From: Streptomyces sp. NBC_01298
GTDB taxonomy: Bacteria > Actinomycetota > Actinomycetes > Streptomycetales > Streptomycetaceae
Direction of reading: 5' to 3'
NCBI RefSeq assembly: GCF_035978755.1
Contig: NZ_CP108415.1
Location: forward strand, 1-64,000
DNA length: 64,000 bases
The first letter of the stretch is position 1. Each line of letters opens with the position of its first letter. A program made the position numbers and the translations under genes. Positions 52,621 through 60,571 of the stretch are shown piece by piece. The notes below the pieces were generated by a model. That model was given only the letters and a program-made list of their open reading frames with translations, searched no databases and had not been told where the DNA came from.

Positions 52621-53355
52621 CTATCGGATGTGGCGGTGGCCAGGCTGCTGGCTGCCGAGGGACTCGGACTGGGCGTGTGGCAGCTGTGCGGTGGTGTCCG
52701 GGGTGTGGGAGGCGCGCCGCTGTGACTCTGCCGCGATCTGCCGGGCCCGGTCCATGAAGTGGCTGAAGGCGGCTACCGGTGGCGAGAGCGGCGTCTGTGC
52801 AGTTGCCGGGCTGGCGGTGGCCGGGGGTTGGTGGAGTAGTGCGCTGAGGGTCTCGCCGCTGACTCTGCCGTTCCTCTCCAGGAGCGCGCCGGCGGCGAGG
52901 ATGGCCGCCCAGTGGCGGTCACGCAGCGCCAGGGCGGTGGTCTGCGCCTGCCGGAGCTGTTCTGGAGCTGCCCCTGTTGCCGCGGCCGCCGCGTAGTCGT
53001 GGCTCGCCAGGGCCTCCACCGCGGAGTCTCTCAACGGACTCCACAGCTGCTGCTCGTGGAGCCACCGCTGCTGGGCGGCGGCCCCTCCGTACAGCAGGGT
53101 GAGGTGGGCATCGAGCGAGTCCCACCTGAGCTCCGTGTACGCGGAGGCCTCGTCCCCGGATGTGGTCTTGGTCGGGGCGATCACGCACTCGGAGACGGAG
53201 GCCTTGCCCGTGGCCAGGGCGACGATGGCGTGCCCGGCTTCGTGGAGAGCGGTGAAGCGGCGCCAGAGGGAATCGTCGAACTGCAGGGCCTGCTCTACCG
53301 TCATGCGCCCCCGTGCTTGGGGGGCCGCTTGGGCCGGATCCTTGTCCGCTGCCAT
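52621..53355 (-). CDS. M41-like zinc metalloprotease fold, 244 aa
   Basis: HEAGH (residues 38-42) in FTALHEAGHAIVALATGKAS is the zinc motif of FtsH/M41-type peptidases, without the AAA domain. The usual downstream GGxAAE helix is replaced by LLYGGAAAQQRW, so the conserved acidic residue there is missing. The C-terminus is Gln/Ser-rich. It may be a free-standing peptidase or a proteolytically weak relative. The ATG at 53355 lies 28 bp after the SH3-like gene, in the same direction. Confidence 0.75.
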   Translation of the reverse strand: MAADKDPAQAAPQARGRMTVEQALQFDDSLWRRFTALHEAGHAIVALATGKASVSECVIAPTKTTSGDEASAYTELRWDSLDAHLTLLYGGAAAQQRWLHEQQLWSPLRDSAVEALASHDYAAAAATGAAPEQLRQAQTTALALRDRHWAAILAAGALLERNGRVSGETLSALLHQPPATASPATAQTPLSPPVAAFSHFMDRARQIAAESQRRASHTPDTTAQLPHAQSESLGSQQPGHRHIR

Positions 53356-53382
53356 CGTCGGGTAGGGGCGGCGGCGGGTGGC

Positions 53383-53739
53383 TCAGCCGGCCAGGTTGAC
53401 CAGTCCGTCGTTGCGGACCCATCCCTTGGTCCCCTTGGGGATCCCGGACGTGGAGCGCTGCGAGAGCTGGCTGTAGTTCCAGTCGCCCCGGCTGCACAGG
53501 ACGGTGAGCTTGTCTCCTCGGTAGAGGTAGCCCTTGCTGGCGTAGCCGGTGCCCGGGCCGCTGCGGTAGTTCCAGGCGTTCTTGCTCACCGAGGCGCCGA
53601 AGTTGGGCCAGTTGACGGTGCACTGGCTGTTCTCTCCGACGGCGTGGGCGGCCGGGGCGGTGGTCACGGTCAGGGTGGCGGCCGCGGCCATGGCCAGGGC
53701 GGCGGGGACAACGGAGCGGATCGCGGTACGGCGGAGCAT
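53383..53739 (-). CDS. Secreted SH3-like domain protein, 118 aa
   Basis: The signal peptide runs through VVPAALAMAAAATLTV and TTAPAAHA (cleavage near 32). Mature part WNYRSGPGTGYASKGYLYRGDKL...SGIPKGTKGWVRNDGLVNLAG is a bacterial SH3-like domain; the two cysteines (CTVNW and VLCSRG) may form a disulphide. It is paralogous to 50370-50708. It is probably a secreted wall-binding protein. Confidence 0.85.
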   Translation of the reverse strand: MLRRTAIRSVVPAALAMAAAATLTVTTAPAAHAVGENSQCTVNWPNFGASVSKNAWNYRSGPGTGYASKGYLYRGDKLTVLCSRGDWNYSQLSQRSTSGIPKGTKGWVRNDGLVNLAG

Positions 53740-54085
53740 CGGCGGGGCCTTTCAACGGGGACGTCGCGGACGGGCGGGGCGCAGCCGATGCTGGGCGCGG
53801 TGCCCGGCCCGATCGCGGGTGTCCAGTGGCTTGTCCCGTCTGCCGGGTCGGCGACTTCGCCGGGTGTCCCGTCGTGCGGGCTCGGGCGGATGCCGGGGCC
53901 TGTGGCCGCCGCCGGACGCGGCCCGGCGCCCTCGGGACGGAGGTCCGCGGGGCGGGAGCCGGAAGGGGTTGGCGCACCGTGTTCTCCCGCCCTGCGGTGC
54001 CCACGGCCGCCATCACGCCCACGACGGCGCGGGCCGGGCGTAGATGGGATGCCCCCTTGCCGTCGACCTGCGTGGAGCCGCTGAC
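53740..54085. promoter_or_regulatory. Divergent region with paired CCCG-N5-CGGG palindromes
   Basis: CCCGTCTGCCGGG (53835-53847) and CCCGTCGTGCGGG (53868-53880) are 33 bp apart between the minus-strand SH3 gene and the plus-strand decarboxylase. No gene is present. The spacing matches the pair at 1135/1167. Confidence 0.5.
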
Positions 54086-55267
54086 GTGAGCGCACACCCT
54101 GCCCCGATCCCGCTGGATGCGGGTCTGGCCATCGAGGATCTGCCGTCGGACACAGCCGCGGACGTCGGCCGGCTCCACGCTCTGGCCTCTGTCATGCGCG
54201 ACGAGCGAGAACAGGTGCTCGGCTTTCCCGGGAACCTCGACTTCTCGCTGGAGGAGCTCGCGCCGCTGCTCGGCATGCTGTTCAACAACGTCGGAGACCC
54301 GGACTGCCGCGATGCCTCCGACATCGGCGCCAAGCTGTACGAGCTCGCCGTGCTGGAGTACGTCACCCGTCTCGCGGGCGCGCTGCCGTCCGACGTCTAC
54401 GGGTACGTCGCGTCCTCCTCCAGCGAGGCTCTCCTGCACGGGCTCGCCGCAGCCCGCCGCCGCATGCCCGACGCCCCGGTGTACGCCTCCGACCAGGCGC
54501 ACTACAGCATCGGCCGTGCGTGCGAGCTGCTGCGCATGGAGCTGGTGACCGTGGCGTCGCTGCCCGACGGATCGATGGACGCCGCCGATCTGCGCCTGCA
54601 GGTCCTGCTGCGGCGCGGCACGGCCGGCGGCGCGATCGTGGCGGCGACCTGCGGGACGACGATGCGCGGCGCGGTCGACGACATCGCCGCGCTGCGTGGT
54701 GCGGCCGCCGCGGCCGGCCCGGTCCATGTGCATGTCGACGCGGCCGCAGGCGGGTTGGTCGCCGCGCACACCAGCCCGCAGCCCAGCTGGTCATTCGCGC
54801 ACGGCGCCGACAGCCTGAACATCTCCGGCCACAAGATCCTCGGCCTGCCGGTGCCCGCCGGGATCTCCCTGACCCGGCGCGAGCTGATGCCGCAGGTCAT
54901 GGGCGGCGAGTACGTCGGGACGGCCGACCGCACCCTGGCCTGCTCGCGCTCAGGCCTGGCGTCGCTGCTGATGTGGGCACGGCTGCGATCGCTGGGGCGC
55001 AGCGGCATGGCCGCGCTGGTGATGCGCTGTCAGGACGTCGCCGCCTACGCGGTGGACCGGCTGGAGGAGGCCGGGGTCCGTCCGGAGCGGGTGCACGGTT
55101 CGCTGACGGTCACCTTCGACCGGCCGCCCGCGTGGGTCGTTCAGAAGTGGCATCTGGCGTGTGCCGGGCCGATCGCGCACCTCGTCGCGGTCGGTCACGT
55201 CACCCGCGCGGCCGTCGATGAGCTCGCCGCCGATCTGGCCGGGGCCCGCTGGGAGGCCGCCGCGTGA
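54086..55267 (+). CDS. PLP-dependent decarboxylase (histidine-decarboxylase-like)
   Basis: The GTG at 54086 (GGAG eight bases before) is preferred over ATG 54044. Fold-type I group II decarboxylase features: VYASDQAHYSIGRACELL, HVDAAAGG (about residue 215, the PLP-stacking Asp) and NISGHKILG (about 245-253, the Schiff-base lysine). This order is closest to histidine or glutamate decarboxylases of the pyridoxal type. It is about 393 aa. The next gene overlaps it by 4 bp, so it is cotranscribed with a NUDIX hydrolase. The amino-acid substrate cannot be told from sequence. Confidence 0.88.
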   Translation: MSAHPAPIPLDAGLAIEDLPSDTAADVGRLHALASVMRDEREQVLGFPGNLDFSLEELAPLLGMLFNNVGDPDCRDASDIGAKLYELAVLEYVTRLAGALPSDVYGYVASSSSEALLHGLAAARRRMPDAPVYASDQAHYSIGRACELLRMELVTVASLPDGSMDAADLRLQVLLRRGTAGGAIVAATCGTTMRGAVDDIAALRGAAAAAGPVHVHVDAAAGGLVAAHTSPQPSWSFAHGADSLNISGHKILGLPVPAGISLTRRELMPQVMGGEYVGTADRTLACSRSGLASLLMWARLRSLGRSGMAALVMRCQDVAAYAVDRLEEAGVRPERVHGSLTVTFDRPPAWVVQKWHLACAGPIAHLVAVGHVTRAAVDELAADLAGARWEAAA

Positions 55268-55959
55268 CGCCTGCCGTGCCGCTTCCCGCTTCCTTGCTCG
55301 CCCTGTCGGTCAAGGTCGGGGACATGATGGACCACACCCCGGAGTCCGCCTACGCGCACCTGCGCGACACCCGGCCGAGCTGGTTCCTCACCCCGCCCGG
55401 CGAGGGAGGCATCAGCATCGTGCACTGGCCGATGACCGAGGGGCAGGTCGTCTACCGCGACCAGTGGTGGATCCTGCTGCAGGACCCGGTCGTCTTCCCC
55501 GACGGAACGCCGGGCCGCTACCTGCGCATGCTTGCGCCCCATACCGACCCCGCAGTGGCCGTGCTGCCGGTGCTGGACGAGGGGAAGGTGGTGCTCATCG
55601 AGCACTTCCGGCATGCCACCCGGTCCTGGCACTGGGAGATCCCCCGCGGCGGCGGCAGTCCCGGCCTCGACGGCGAGGAGAACGCCGCCAAGGAGCTCCA
55701 GGAAGAAGTCGGCGCCTCGCCACGTGAGCTGATCAGCCTGGGAACCCTCCATCCCGACACCGGGATTCTCGCCAGCGAGGTCGAGCTGTACGCCGCGCGG
55801 ATCGACGCGGTCGGCGACCTGGAGAGCGGTGAAGGGGTCCGTCGCGCGCGGACCGTCTCCTTCGCGGAGGCCGAACAGATGGCAGAAAGCGGCCGGATCA
55901 CGGACGCCTTCACCATCGCCGCGCTTTTCAGGGCCCGCCGCGCGGGACTTGCCGCTTGA
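55264..55959 (+). CDS. NUDIX hydrolase (ADP-ribose pyrophosphatase type)
   Basis: The Nudix box GGGSPGLDGEENAAKELQEEVGA (about residues 127-150) has the G-x5-E-x7-(R/K)E-x2-EE-x-G pattern with Lys for the usual Arg, so divalent-metal binding is intact. The flanking IEHFRHATRSWHWEIP resembles ADP-ribose pyrophosphatases. The first 60 residues are an extension. GTGA overlap with the decarboxylase implies translational coupling, which is unusual for a NUDIX enzyme and suggests that the pair handles a nucleoside-diphosphate product or damaged cofactor. Confidence 0.85.
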   Translation: MTPAVPLPASLLALSVKVGDMMDHTPESAYAHLRDTRPSWFLTPPGEGGISIVHWPMTEGQVVYRDQWWILLQDPVVFPDGTPGRYLRMLAPHTDPAVAVLPVLDEGKVVLIEHFRHATRSWHWEIPRGGGSPGLDGEENAAKELQEEVGASPRELISLGTLHPDTGILASEVELYAARIDAVGDLESGEGVRRARTVSFAEAEQMAESGRITDAFTIAALFRARRAGLAA

Positions 55960-56308
55960 CCGGCTGAGCAGGTACCAGGCGGCGGGGCCCGGTCCGGTGC
56001 CGGGCCGCGAGATCGAAGCAGGCGGCGCACGGGGTGAGCACGGCGAACACGGCCAGTCCCGCCTTCCCTGCCATGGCCAGCAGCGCGGCCGCCACGGTGG
56101 CCACGGTCAGCAGCCCGAGAAGAACGGCCGCCGTACCGCCGTTGCCTGTGTCGGGCCGTACGGCCACCAGGCCCCGGCCTGCCGCCACCACGGCTGCCGA
56201 GGCCGACAGCGCGGCCGCGGACCCCGCCAGTGCCATGACGGCCAGGGCAAGGCGGGGCAGACCGCGCCGGACCAACGGCGCCACCAGCAGGGTGAGGACG
56301 CGGGTCAC
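55928..56308 (-). CDS. Small membrane protein, 126 aa
   Basis: At least three hydrophobic segments, LALAVMALAGSAAALSASAAVV, TAAVLLGLLTVATVAAALLAMA and LAVFAVLTPCAACFDLA, indicate an integral membrane protein with short cytoplasmic ends. The C-terminus overlaps the 3' end of the NUDIX gene on the opposite strand. Its ATG overlaps the stop of the 522-aa gene (4 bp), so it is translated after it. No family recognised. Confidence 0.65.
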   Translation of the reverse strand: MTRVLTLLVAPLVRRGLPRLALAVMALAGSAAALSASAAVVAAGRGLVAVRPDTGNGGTAAVLLGLLTVATVAAALLAMAGKAGLAVFAVLTPCAACFDLAARHRTGPRRLVPAQPVKRQVPRGGP

Positions 56309-57873
56309 GGCTGCATACCGAGCGGGCCGGACTGCTGCAGATTCAGGCCGTGGTCGTGGAGGACAGACGGCAGCAGCACCTGCCCTGTGGCCGGTGCCGC
56401 AGTGGCGGCCATGATCTGCTCCACCCGCCGCCGGATCGCGTCCTCGTCCAGCCCGGCCTTGAGACTCTCCCCCACGGGCAGATGAGGGACGACGGTGTCC
56501 CGCACTGCTGTCAGGAGGGCAAGCTCGCCGGGGGTCGCCTTCCGCCGGTGCGCCGGGATGGGCTCCTGCTGCAGATAGCTGATCTGCCCGTCCAGAGCCG
56601 TCAGCGCCCGCTCGTGGGTTCCGAAAGCATCGGCCAGACGCCGCGCGGGCACCTGGAGCGCGATCTCACGCAGGTCTCCTGGCACCTCGTGGGGAACGGA
56701 TAGGGGGGCGGCCAGGCGGCCCAATGCATCGTGGACCATGTCGATCCGGCCCTGCCACGCGGTCAGGTAGACGGACTCGGCATGCAGCCGCTCCGGGTCG
56801 GCGAAGTACGCCGTGTCGTCCTCGGCCGTCGCCGCGGCGCGGCGCGTCGAGACCGCTTCCAGGGCGTGACGGGCGGTGAGCGAGACCTGCCGCCATGCCT
56901 GTGCCGGTGCGCTGGCCTCCAGCGAACGGGCGGGCGCGGGAAACACGTTGCGCAGCAGATCCGCTTCCTCGGTGCGTCCGGAGTAGAAGGCGGCGGTGTA
57001 GGAGCGGACGGTCTGACGGGCCTGCGCCAGCTGGGCGGTGCGGGCCGCGTCGAGAGCCGGGCCGGGAGCGTGGAGGGGGCCGCCGGCTATCCGGAGGTCG
57101 CGAAGGTGATCGCTGATGTCGGGCTCGAGGACGGCGCGCAGCTGCTGCGCGGGGGCGTCGCGCAGCGCGATCTGGTCGAGCAGCCAGTCCGCTCCCGCCC
57201 TCAAAGCGGGGACGGCCGCAGCCAGGGGCTGGATGGTCCTCCAGTCCGCGACCAGGTCGGCGCGGGTGCGGTGCGGTGCGTGCATCCGGTCGATCAGGTC
57301 CGCGAGCTTCAGGCTGGTGCGCACGATGAGCTCGTCCGTGGCCGGGCCGTCGTCGCCCGCGAGCTCGCGGGCGGCGGAGAGCACAGCGGTCAGGGGGACA
57401 TCGGCCAGCGCGCGCATGTGGCAGGTCCAGGCGGCGGCCGCGGCCGCCCATCCCGCCTCCATGCTCTGCGGCCCCGGGGCGAAGCGGCGCGAGAACCAGC
57501 GGCTGATCGCCTGAAGGAGCTCGGCGTCGCCGGACGCGGAATCCCGCAGCAGGCGGGCCGCCAACTCGCCGGGCGTGTGCTCGGCCGGGGCCTGCCCGGT
57601 GGTGACCAGGGCCAGTTGCCCCTCTCCGTCGTCCAGCTCCAGCCACCTCAGCAGAGCCTCGCGCCGCCCCTGGCAGACCTGCAGAACGGATACGCCCTCC
57701 CCCGTCGACCGCGTACGGAGCAGGCCGGTCTCCCCCACCACGGGTGCCGGTGCTTCCTCCCAGGTGACCAGGTCGAGACCGGTGTCGGTCTCGACCAGAG
57801 CGACGGCATCGGGTCCGGCGGCGGCCAGGAGAGAGGACAGGTCCTCGGGCAGGGGGGAGGTGGGCTCGCTCAT
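56305..57873 (-). CDS. Hypothetical helical protein, 522 aa
   Basis: The protein is soluble, with no signal. The first 110 residues (ALVETDTGLDLVTWEE, GVSVLQVCQGRREALLRWLEL) are alpha/beta, and the rest is a helical bundle including WSRRFAPGPQSMEAGW-like and RRRVEQIMAATAAPATG segments. It ends LNLQQSGPLGMQP. It is followed by the small membrane-protein gene with a 4-bp overlap, so the two form a unit. It is divergent from the gene starting at 58170. Not recognised. Confidence 0.7.
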   Translation of the reverse strand: MSEPTSPLPEDLSSLLAAAGPDAVALVETDTGLDLVTWEEAPAPVVGETGLLRTRSTGEGVSVLQVCQGRREALLRWLELDDGEGQLALVTTGQAPAEHTPGELAARLLRDSASGDAELLQAISRWFSRRFAPGPQSMEAGWAAAAAAWTCHMRALADVPLTAVLSAARELAGDDGPATDELIVRTSLKLADLIDRMHAPHRTRADLVADWRTIQPLAAAVPALRAGADWLLDQIALRDAPAQQLRAVLEPDISDHLRDLRIAGGPLHAPGPALDAARTAQLAQARQTVRSYTAAFYSGRTEEADLLRNVFPAPARSLEASAPAQAWRQVSLTARHALEAVSTRRAAATAEDDTAYFADPERLHAESVYLTAWQGRIDMVHDALGRLAAPLSVPHEVPGDLREIALQVPARRLADAFGTHERALTALDGQISYLQQEPIPAHRRKATPGELALLTAVRDTVVPHLPVGESLKAGLDEDAIRRRVEQIMAATAAPATGQVLLPSVLHDHGLNLQQSGPLGMQP

Positions 57874-58169
57874 CGAGGGACTTTCTGCTCGGCGGTGGGG
57901 GCGCCGCGCGGGTCCGGGAACGGGCGGCTGGCCGCAGCATGCCCGCGATCATCAACGCCCTGCGCACTCCAGCCGGGTTCTCCCGTCCGGCGGGAGCACC
58001 CGACGCGGTATTGGCGGATCCGTCCCGCCGGGCGGGACGCACCCGCCGTGGCCCCACACTGACGAAGGCCTGCTCGCCCAGCCGGTTGCCCGGTAACCGC
58101 GAGGGCGCCGCCCCGGTGAACATGGGCAGAACTGCGACAGGCAGGGGCCGTACCCGCGATAGTGCTGAG
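57874..58169. promoter_or_regulatory. Divergent promoter region with paired CCCG palindromes
   Basis: CCCGTCCGGCGGG (57982-57994) and CCCGCCGGGCGGG (58024-58036) are 42 bp apart. TAGTGC (58161-58166) lies just before the GTG at 58170 as a possible leaderless -10. No gene is supported here. Confidence 0.5.
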
Positions 58170-58862
58170 GTGACTGCACCCCACCCGCTCGAGACACCCG
58201 CGCGCCGCCGACGGCACGCGCGACTGATCGCCACCCTCGCCGAACTGATCGGCGACTGCGCCAACGCCGCCGGCACGGTGTACAGGCCCATCGCCAACGC
58301 CGCACCGGAGCAGGGCGACGTGCCTTTCAACCTGCTGCCGATCGTCGTGCTCGGCGCGGCCGCCGGCCCCCGGCTGGATGCCGCCAGGCAGGAAGATGCC
58401 GCGCGCTGGCCGGACGCCGTGGCCCGGGAGGAGACGGAGGGGCAGCGCACCTTCGAGGCCCGGTGCGCGGCCGCCGAAGCCGATCAGGTCCTCGTCGATG
58501 CGGTACTCGGCCCGGTCGAAGACGACCTTCCCGGACCGGGCGCGATCGCGCTTCCGACCGCCTCGCAGTCAGCCGCCATGGCGCTCCCCGCGATCAGCGC
58601 GGACTTCCTCGCCTCGTTCTTGGACGATCCCGAAGCCGCGATCGGTCTGGTGAAGGCAGCGACTTCCACGGGTGAGTTCACGGTGGGGCAGATCCTCGAC
58701 GATGCGGTCGATACCGCTGTCCTGGCCGGGCTGATGATCCTGCGCGGGCTGCAGAATCCGACCGATCCGAGCGCGGCGGCGGAAACCTGCTTGATGGCCA
58801 CCCGGCAGTTCACCCAGGCGGTCATCGTGGCGTCCGCCGACCTGGCCGACGTCGCCGTCTGA
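58170..58862 (+). CDS. Hypothetical protein, 230 aa
   Basis: GTG 58170 is preferred because the -10-like TAGTGC is immediately upstream and there is no ribosome binding site for the ATG at 58122. The product is mostly helical, with RHARLIATLAELIGDCANAAG and a TCLMATRQFTQAVIVAS-like C-terminal helix. It has no signal or membrane segment and no recognised domain. It is the plus-strand gene of the divergent pair with the 522-aa gene. Confidence 0.55.
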   Translation: MTAPHPLETPARRRRHARLIATLAELIGDCANAAGTVYRPIANAAPEQGDVPFNLLPIVVLGAAAGPRLDAARQEDAARWPDAVAREETEGQRTFEARCAAAEADQVLVDAVLGPVEDDLPGPGAIALPTASQSAAMALPAISADFLASFLDDPEAAIGLVKAATSTGEFTVGQILDDAVDTAVLAGLMILRGLQNPTDPSAAAETCLMATRQFTQAVIVASADLADVAV

Positions 58863-58875
58863 CACCTGCCCGCGT

Positions 58876-59448
58876 TCAGCGGCCCTGGCGGGGACTGCGG
58901 CGGGGACTACCCGCGCCGCTTCGGGACGGCCGCACTGCATCGCGGCCGGAGTCGGCGACGGCACCGGCAGAGGAGAACAGGCCCATCACGTCCGGCCGGC
59001 CCGCAGCGGGGACCTGCGCGGCGGGCTTGACCGTTGCGGGCCGGGCGGGAGCGGTGGCGCGGGCAAGGATGCGGGCGTGCGGGATCAGCGGTGCGCAGCT
59101 CTCGCAGACTTCCTCGACGATCCAGACCTGCCCGACACTGGGGTCGTGGCGCAGGACCATCACGACGGAGCCGGCGCAGTGCACCTTGTGTGCGGCGTGC
59201 GCGTCGCAGCGCTGGGAGCGGCAGTGACAGGAGGCGTTCGGACGGACAGTGGCCGCCTTGGCGTGAGCGGCCGCGTGCTGGGCGGCGAAGCGGCGCAGGG
59301 TCGCCAGGTCGCGAGAGCGGGCCGGCATCCGGCAGGTCGCGGTGCAGGTCACGGTTGCCGAGCGGTCGGTATGGCCGGTGAGCCGGACCGTCCATCCCCG
59401 CCCGGGGATGCGCACGGTGGTGGAGGATTCGCTGTTGGCGGTCGTCAC
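58876..59448 (-). CDS. Cysteine/histidine-rich protein, 190 aa
   Basis: From the GTG at 59448, the first 60 residues contain VRLTGHTDRSATVTC and CTATCRMP, then a long Ala-rich helix, CHCRSQRCDAHAAHKVHC and VCESCAPLIPH. The cysteine and histidine spacing suggests one or two zinc sites. The C-terminus is Arg/Pro-rich and disordered. No family recognised; such Cys-rich proteins recur on Streptomyces plasmids. Confidence 0.6.
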   Translation of the reverse strand: MTTANSESSTTVRIPGRGWTVRLTGHTDRSATVTCTATCRMPARSRDLATLRRFAAQHAAAHAKAATVRPNASCHCRSQRCDAHAAHKVHCAGSVVMVLRHDPSVGQVWIVEEVCESCAPLIPHARILARATAPARPATVKPAAQVPAAGRPDVMGLFSSAGAVADSGRDAVRPSRSGAGSPRRSPRQGR

Positions 59449-59836
59449 GCGGCTGTCCGTTCTCGCTGCTCGATGGTGAGTTCGAGGACCACTATGTGCC
59501 ACCTGCATGCCGTTGAGGCCACAGGTTTTCTCCCCGTGGGGGTGTGTTCCCAAGCGGTGAGTCAGCTCTTTCAGGGTGCGTCCCACCAGGCGGCAAGGAC
59601 CCGGTGCACGACGGGCAAGAGGACGCACCGCTCGCACAAACAGCACGTGCCGCACGGGCTGACCGCGAGGCCGTCGGCTCCGGGCGGGGCAGGCGAACGG
59701 CCCTCGGCCGAGGAGCGCCGGGGGCCTTCGCCTGTGCCTGGGCGCAGTTCACGCACACGCCGGGCAGACGCTGTTCATGAAGGACCGGGCCAGGTTCTTC
59801 TGTACGGTCCGCGCGGGTCTGCTGCTCGCGCGGGGA
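59449..59836. other. Mostly non-coding region with direct repeat
   Basis: GGGTGYGTYCCCA occurs twice 33 bp apart (59538-59551 and 59571-59584), resembling the element near 58040 read on the minus strand. A 61-aa minus-strand frame with a cysteine cluster is listed separately. Otherwise I see nothing in this stretch. Confidence 0.4.
59571..59756 (-). CDS. Possible small Cys-cluster protein, 61 aa
   Basis: The GTG at 59756 opens a frame with good third-position GC in its second half and the cluster CGTCCLCERC near residue 36. Upstream there is no clear ribosome binding site, and an overlapping frame (59492-59758) also has cysteines. Its 3' end overlaps the direct repeats. A short zinc-binding protein is possible, but this could be a chance frame. 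Confidence 0.3.
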   Translation of the reverse strand: MRELRPGTGEGPRRSSAEGRSPAPPGADGLAVSPCGTCCLCERCVLLPVVHRVLAAWWDAP

Positions 59837-60274
59837 TTACGGCTGGTTCTCCACGACCGGAAGGCTGACGTGGGGGTGCTCGACTTCCACGCAGATGTCG
59901 TCCTCGGCACGCAGGTATTCGGCAACCTGTTCGGCGATCGCCACGGAGCGGTGCCTGCCACCCCTGCAGGCGACCGTCACTTTCACCAGACGGCGGCGTG
60001 GCTCGGCGTAGCCGTATAAGACGGCCCTGGTGGTGTCCATGATCTCGTTGATCACCCGGTTCGCGCCGGGCGTCGTCAGGACGTGACTGCGGACTTCGGG
60101 CTCCAGGCCGGTCCGGTAGCGCATCGCCGGGTCGTGGTGCGGGTTGCGCAGGCGGCCGCCGATGTCGAAGAAGAGGCCGTCGCCGATGAGTTCGACTGTG
60201 CCGGGGTGGAGCGTGCCCGCGGACTGCAGGACGACCTGGACAAGGCCGTTGTTCTCGGTGTGGTTTCGGGTCAT
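59837..60274 (-). CDS. Free-standing RapZ C-terminal domain protein
   Basis: The 145-aa protein matches the RapZ/YvcJ C-terminal domain: FFDIGGRLRNPHHDPAMRY, TGLEPEVRSHVL, GANRVINEIM, and CRGGRHRSVAIAE (residues 103-115), the region used for signalling-molecule and RNA binding. The N-terminal P-loop kinase domain of RapZ is absent. In full RapZ the C-terminal domain senses cell-wall precursor status and delivers small RNAs; a free-standing version may act as an RNA-binding adapter or sensor. It is a single gene on the minus strand. Confidence 0.85.
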   Translation of the reverse strand: MTRNHTENNGLVQVVLQSAGTLHPGTVELIGDGLFFDIGGRLRNPHHDPAMRYRTGLEPEVRSHVLTTPGANRVINEIMDTTRAVLYGYAEPRRRLVKVTVACRGGRHRSVAIAEQVAEYLRAEDDICVEVEHPHVSLPVVENQP

Positions 60275-60506
60275 GCCTCCATCGTTGGCCCGGGCCGGAC
60301 CGGGCGGAAGGAGTTGCCTGTTGCCTCTTCCTCATGTGCGCGGCAAGTCCAGCTCGTGAGCCGCCCGTGGGGGCGCCGTGAGTACGATTGGTGCTGCGGT
60401 GCTCGACGCACCGCGTCCCCCGCGCGGTAGGCGGGGTGGCACGCCCACGGCTTCGGTGGGCCCAGGGCCCGGCACGGCTGCCGGGGTGAGGATCGCAGCC
60501 CAGCAG

Positions 60507-60531
60507 GGCCCTCTGCCGCGAGCAGAGGGCC
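60507..60531 (+). other. Hairpin in the leader of the 215-aa gene
   Basis: GGCCCTCTGC (60507-60516) pairs perfectly with GCAGAGGGCC (60522-60531) around the 5-base loop CGCGA. It lies 40 bp upstream of the ATG at 60572 and downstream of no gene on this strand, so it could be an attenuator or RNA-stability element. Confidence 0.45.
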
Positions 60532-60571
60532 GGATCGCTGACATCGTCACCCACCCTGCGCGGAGACCCCC

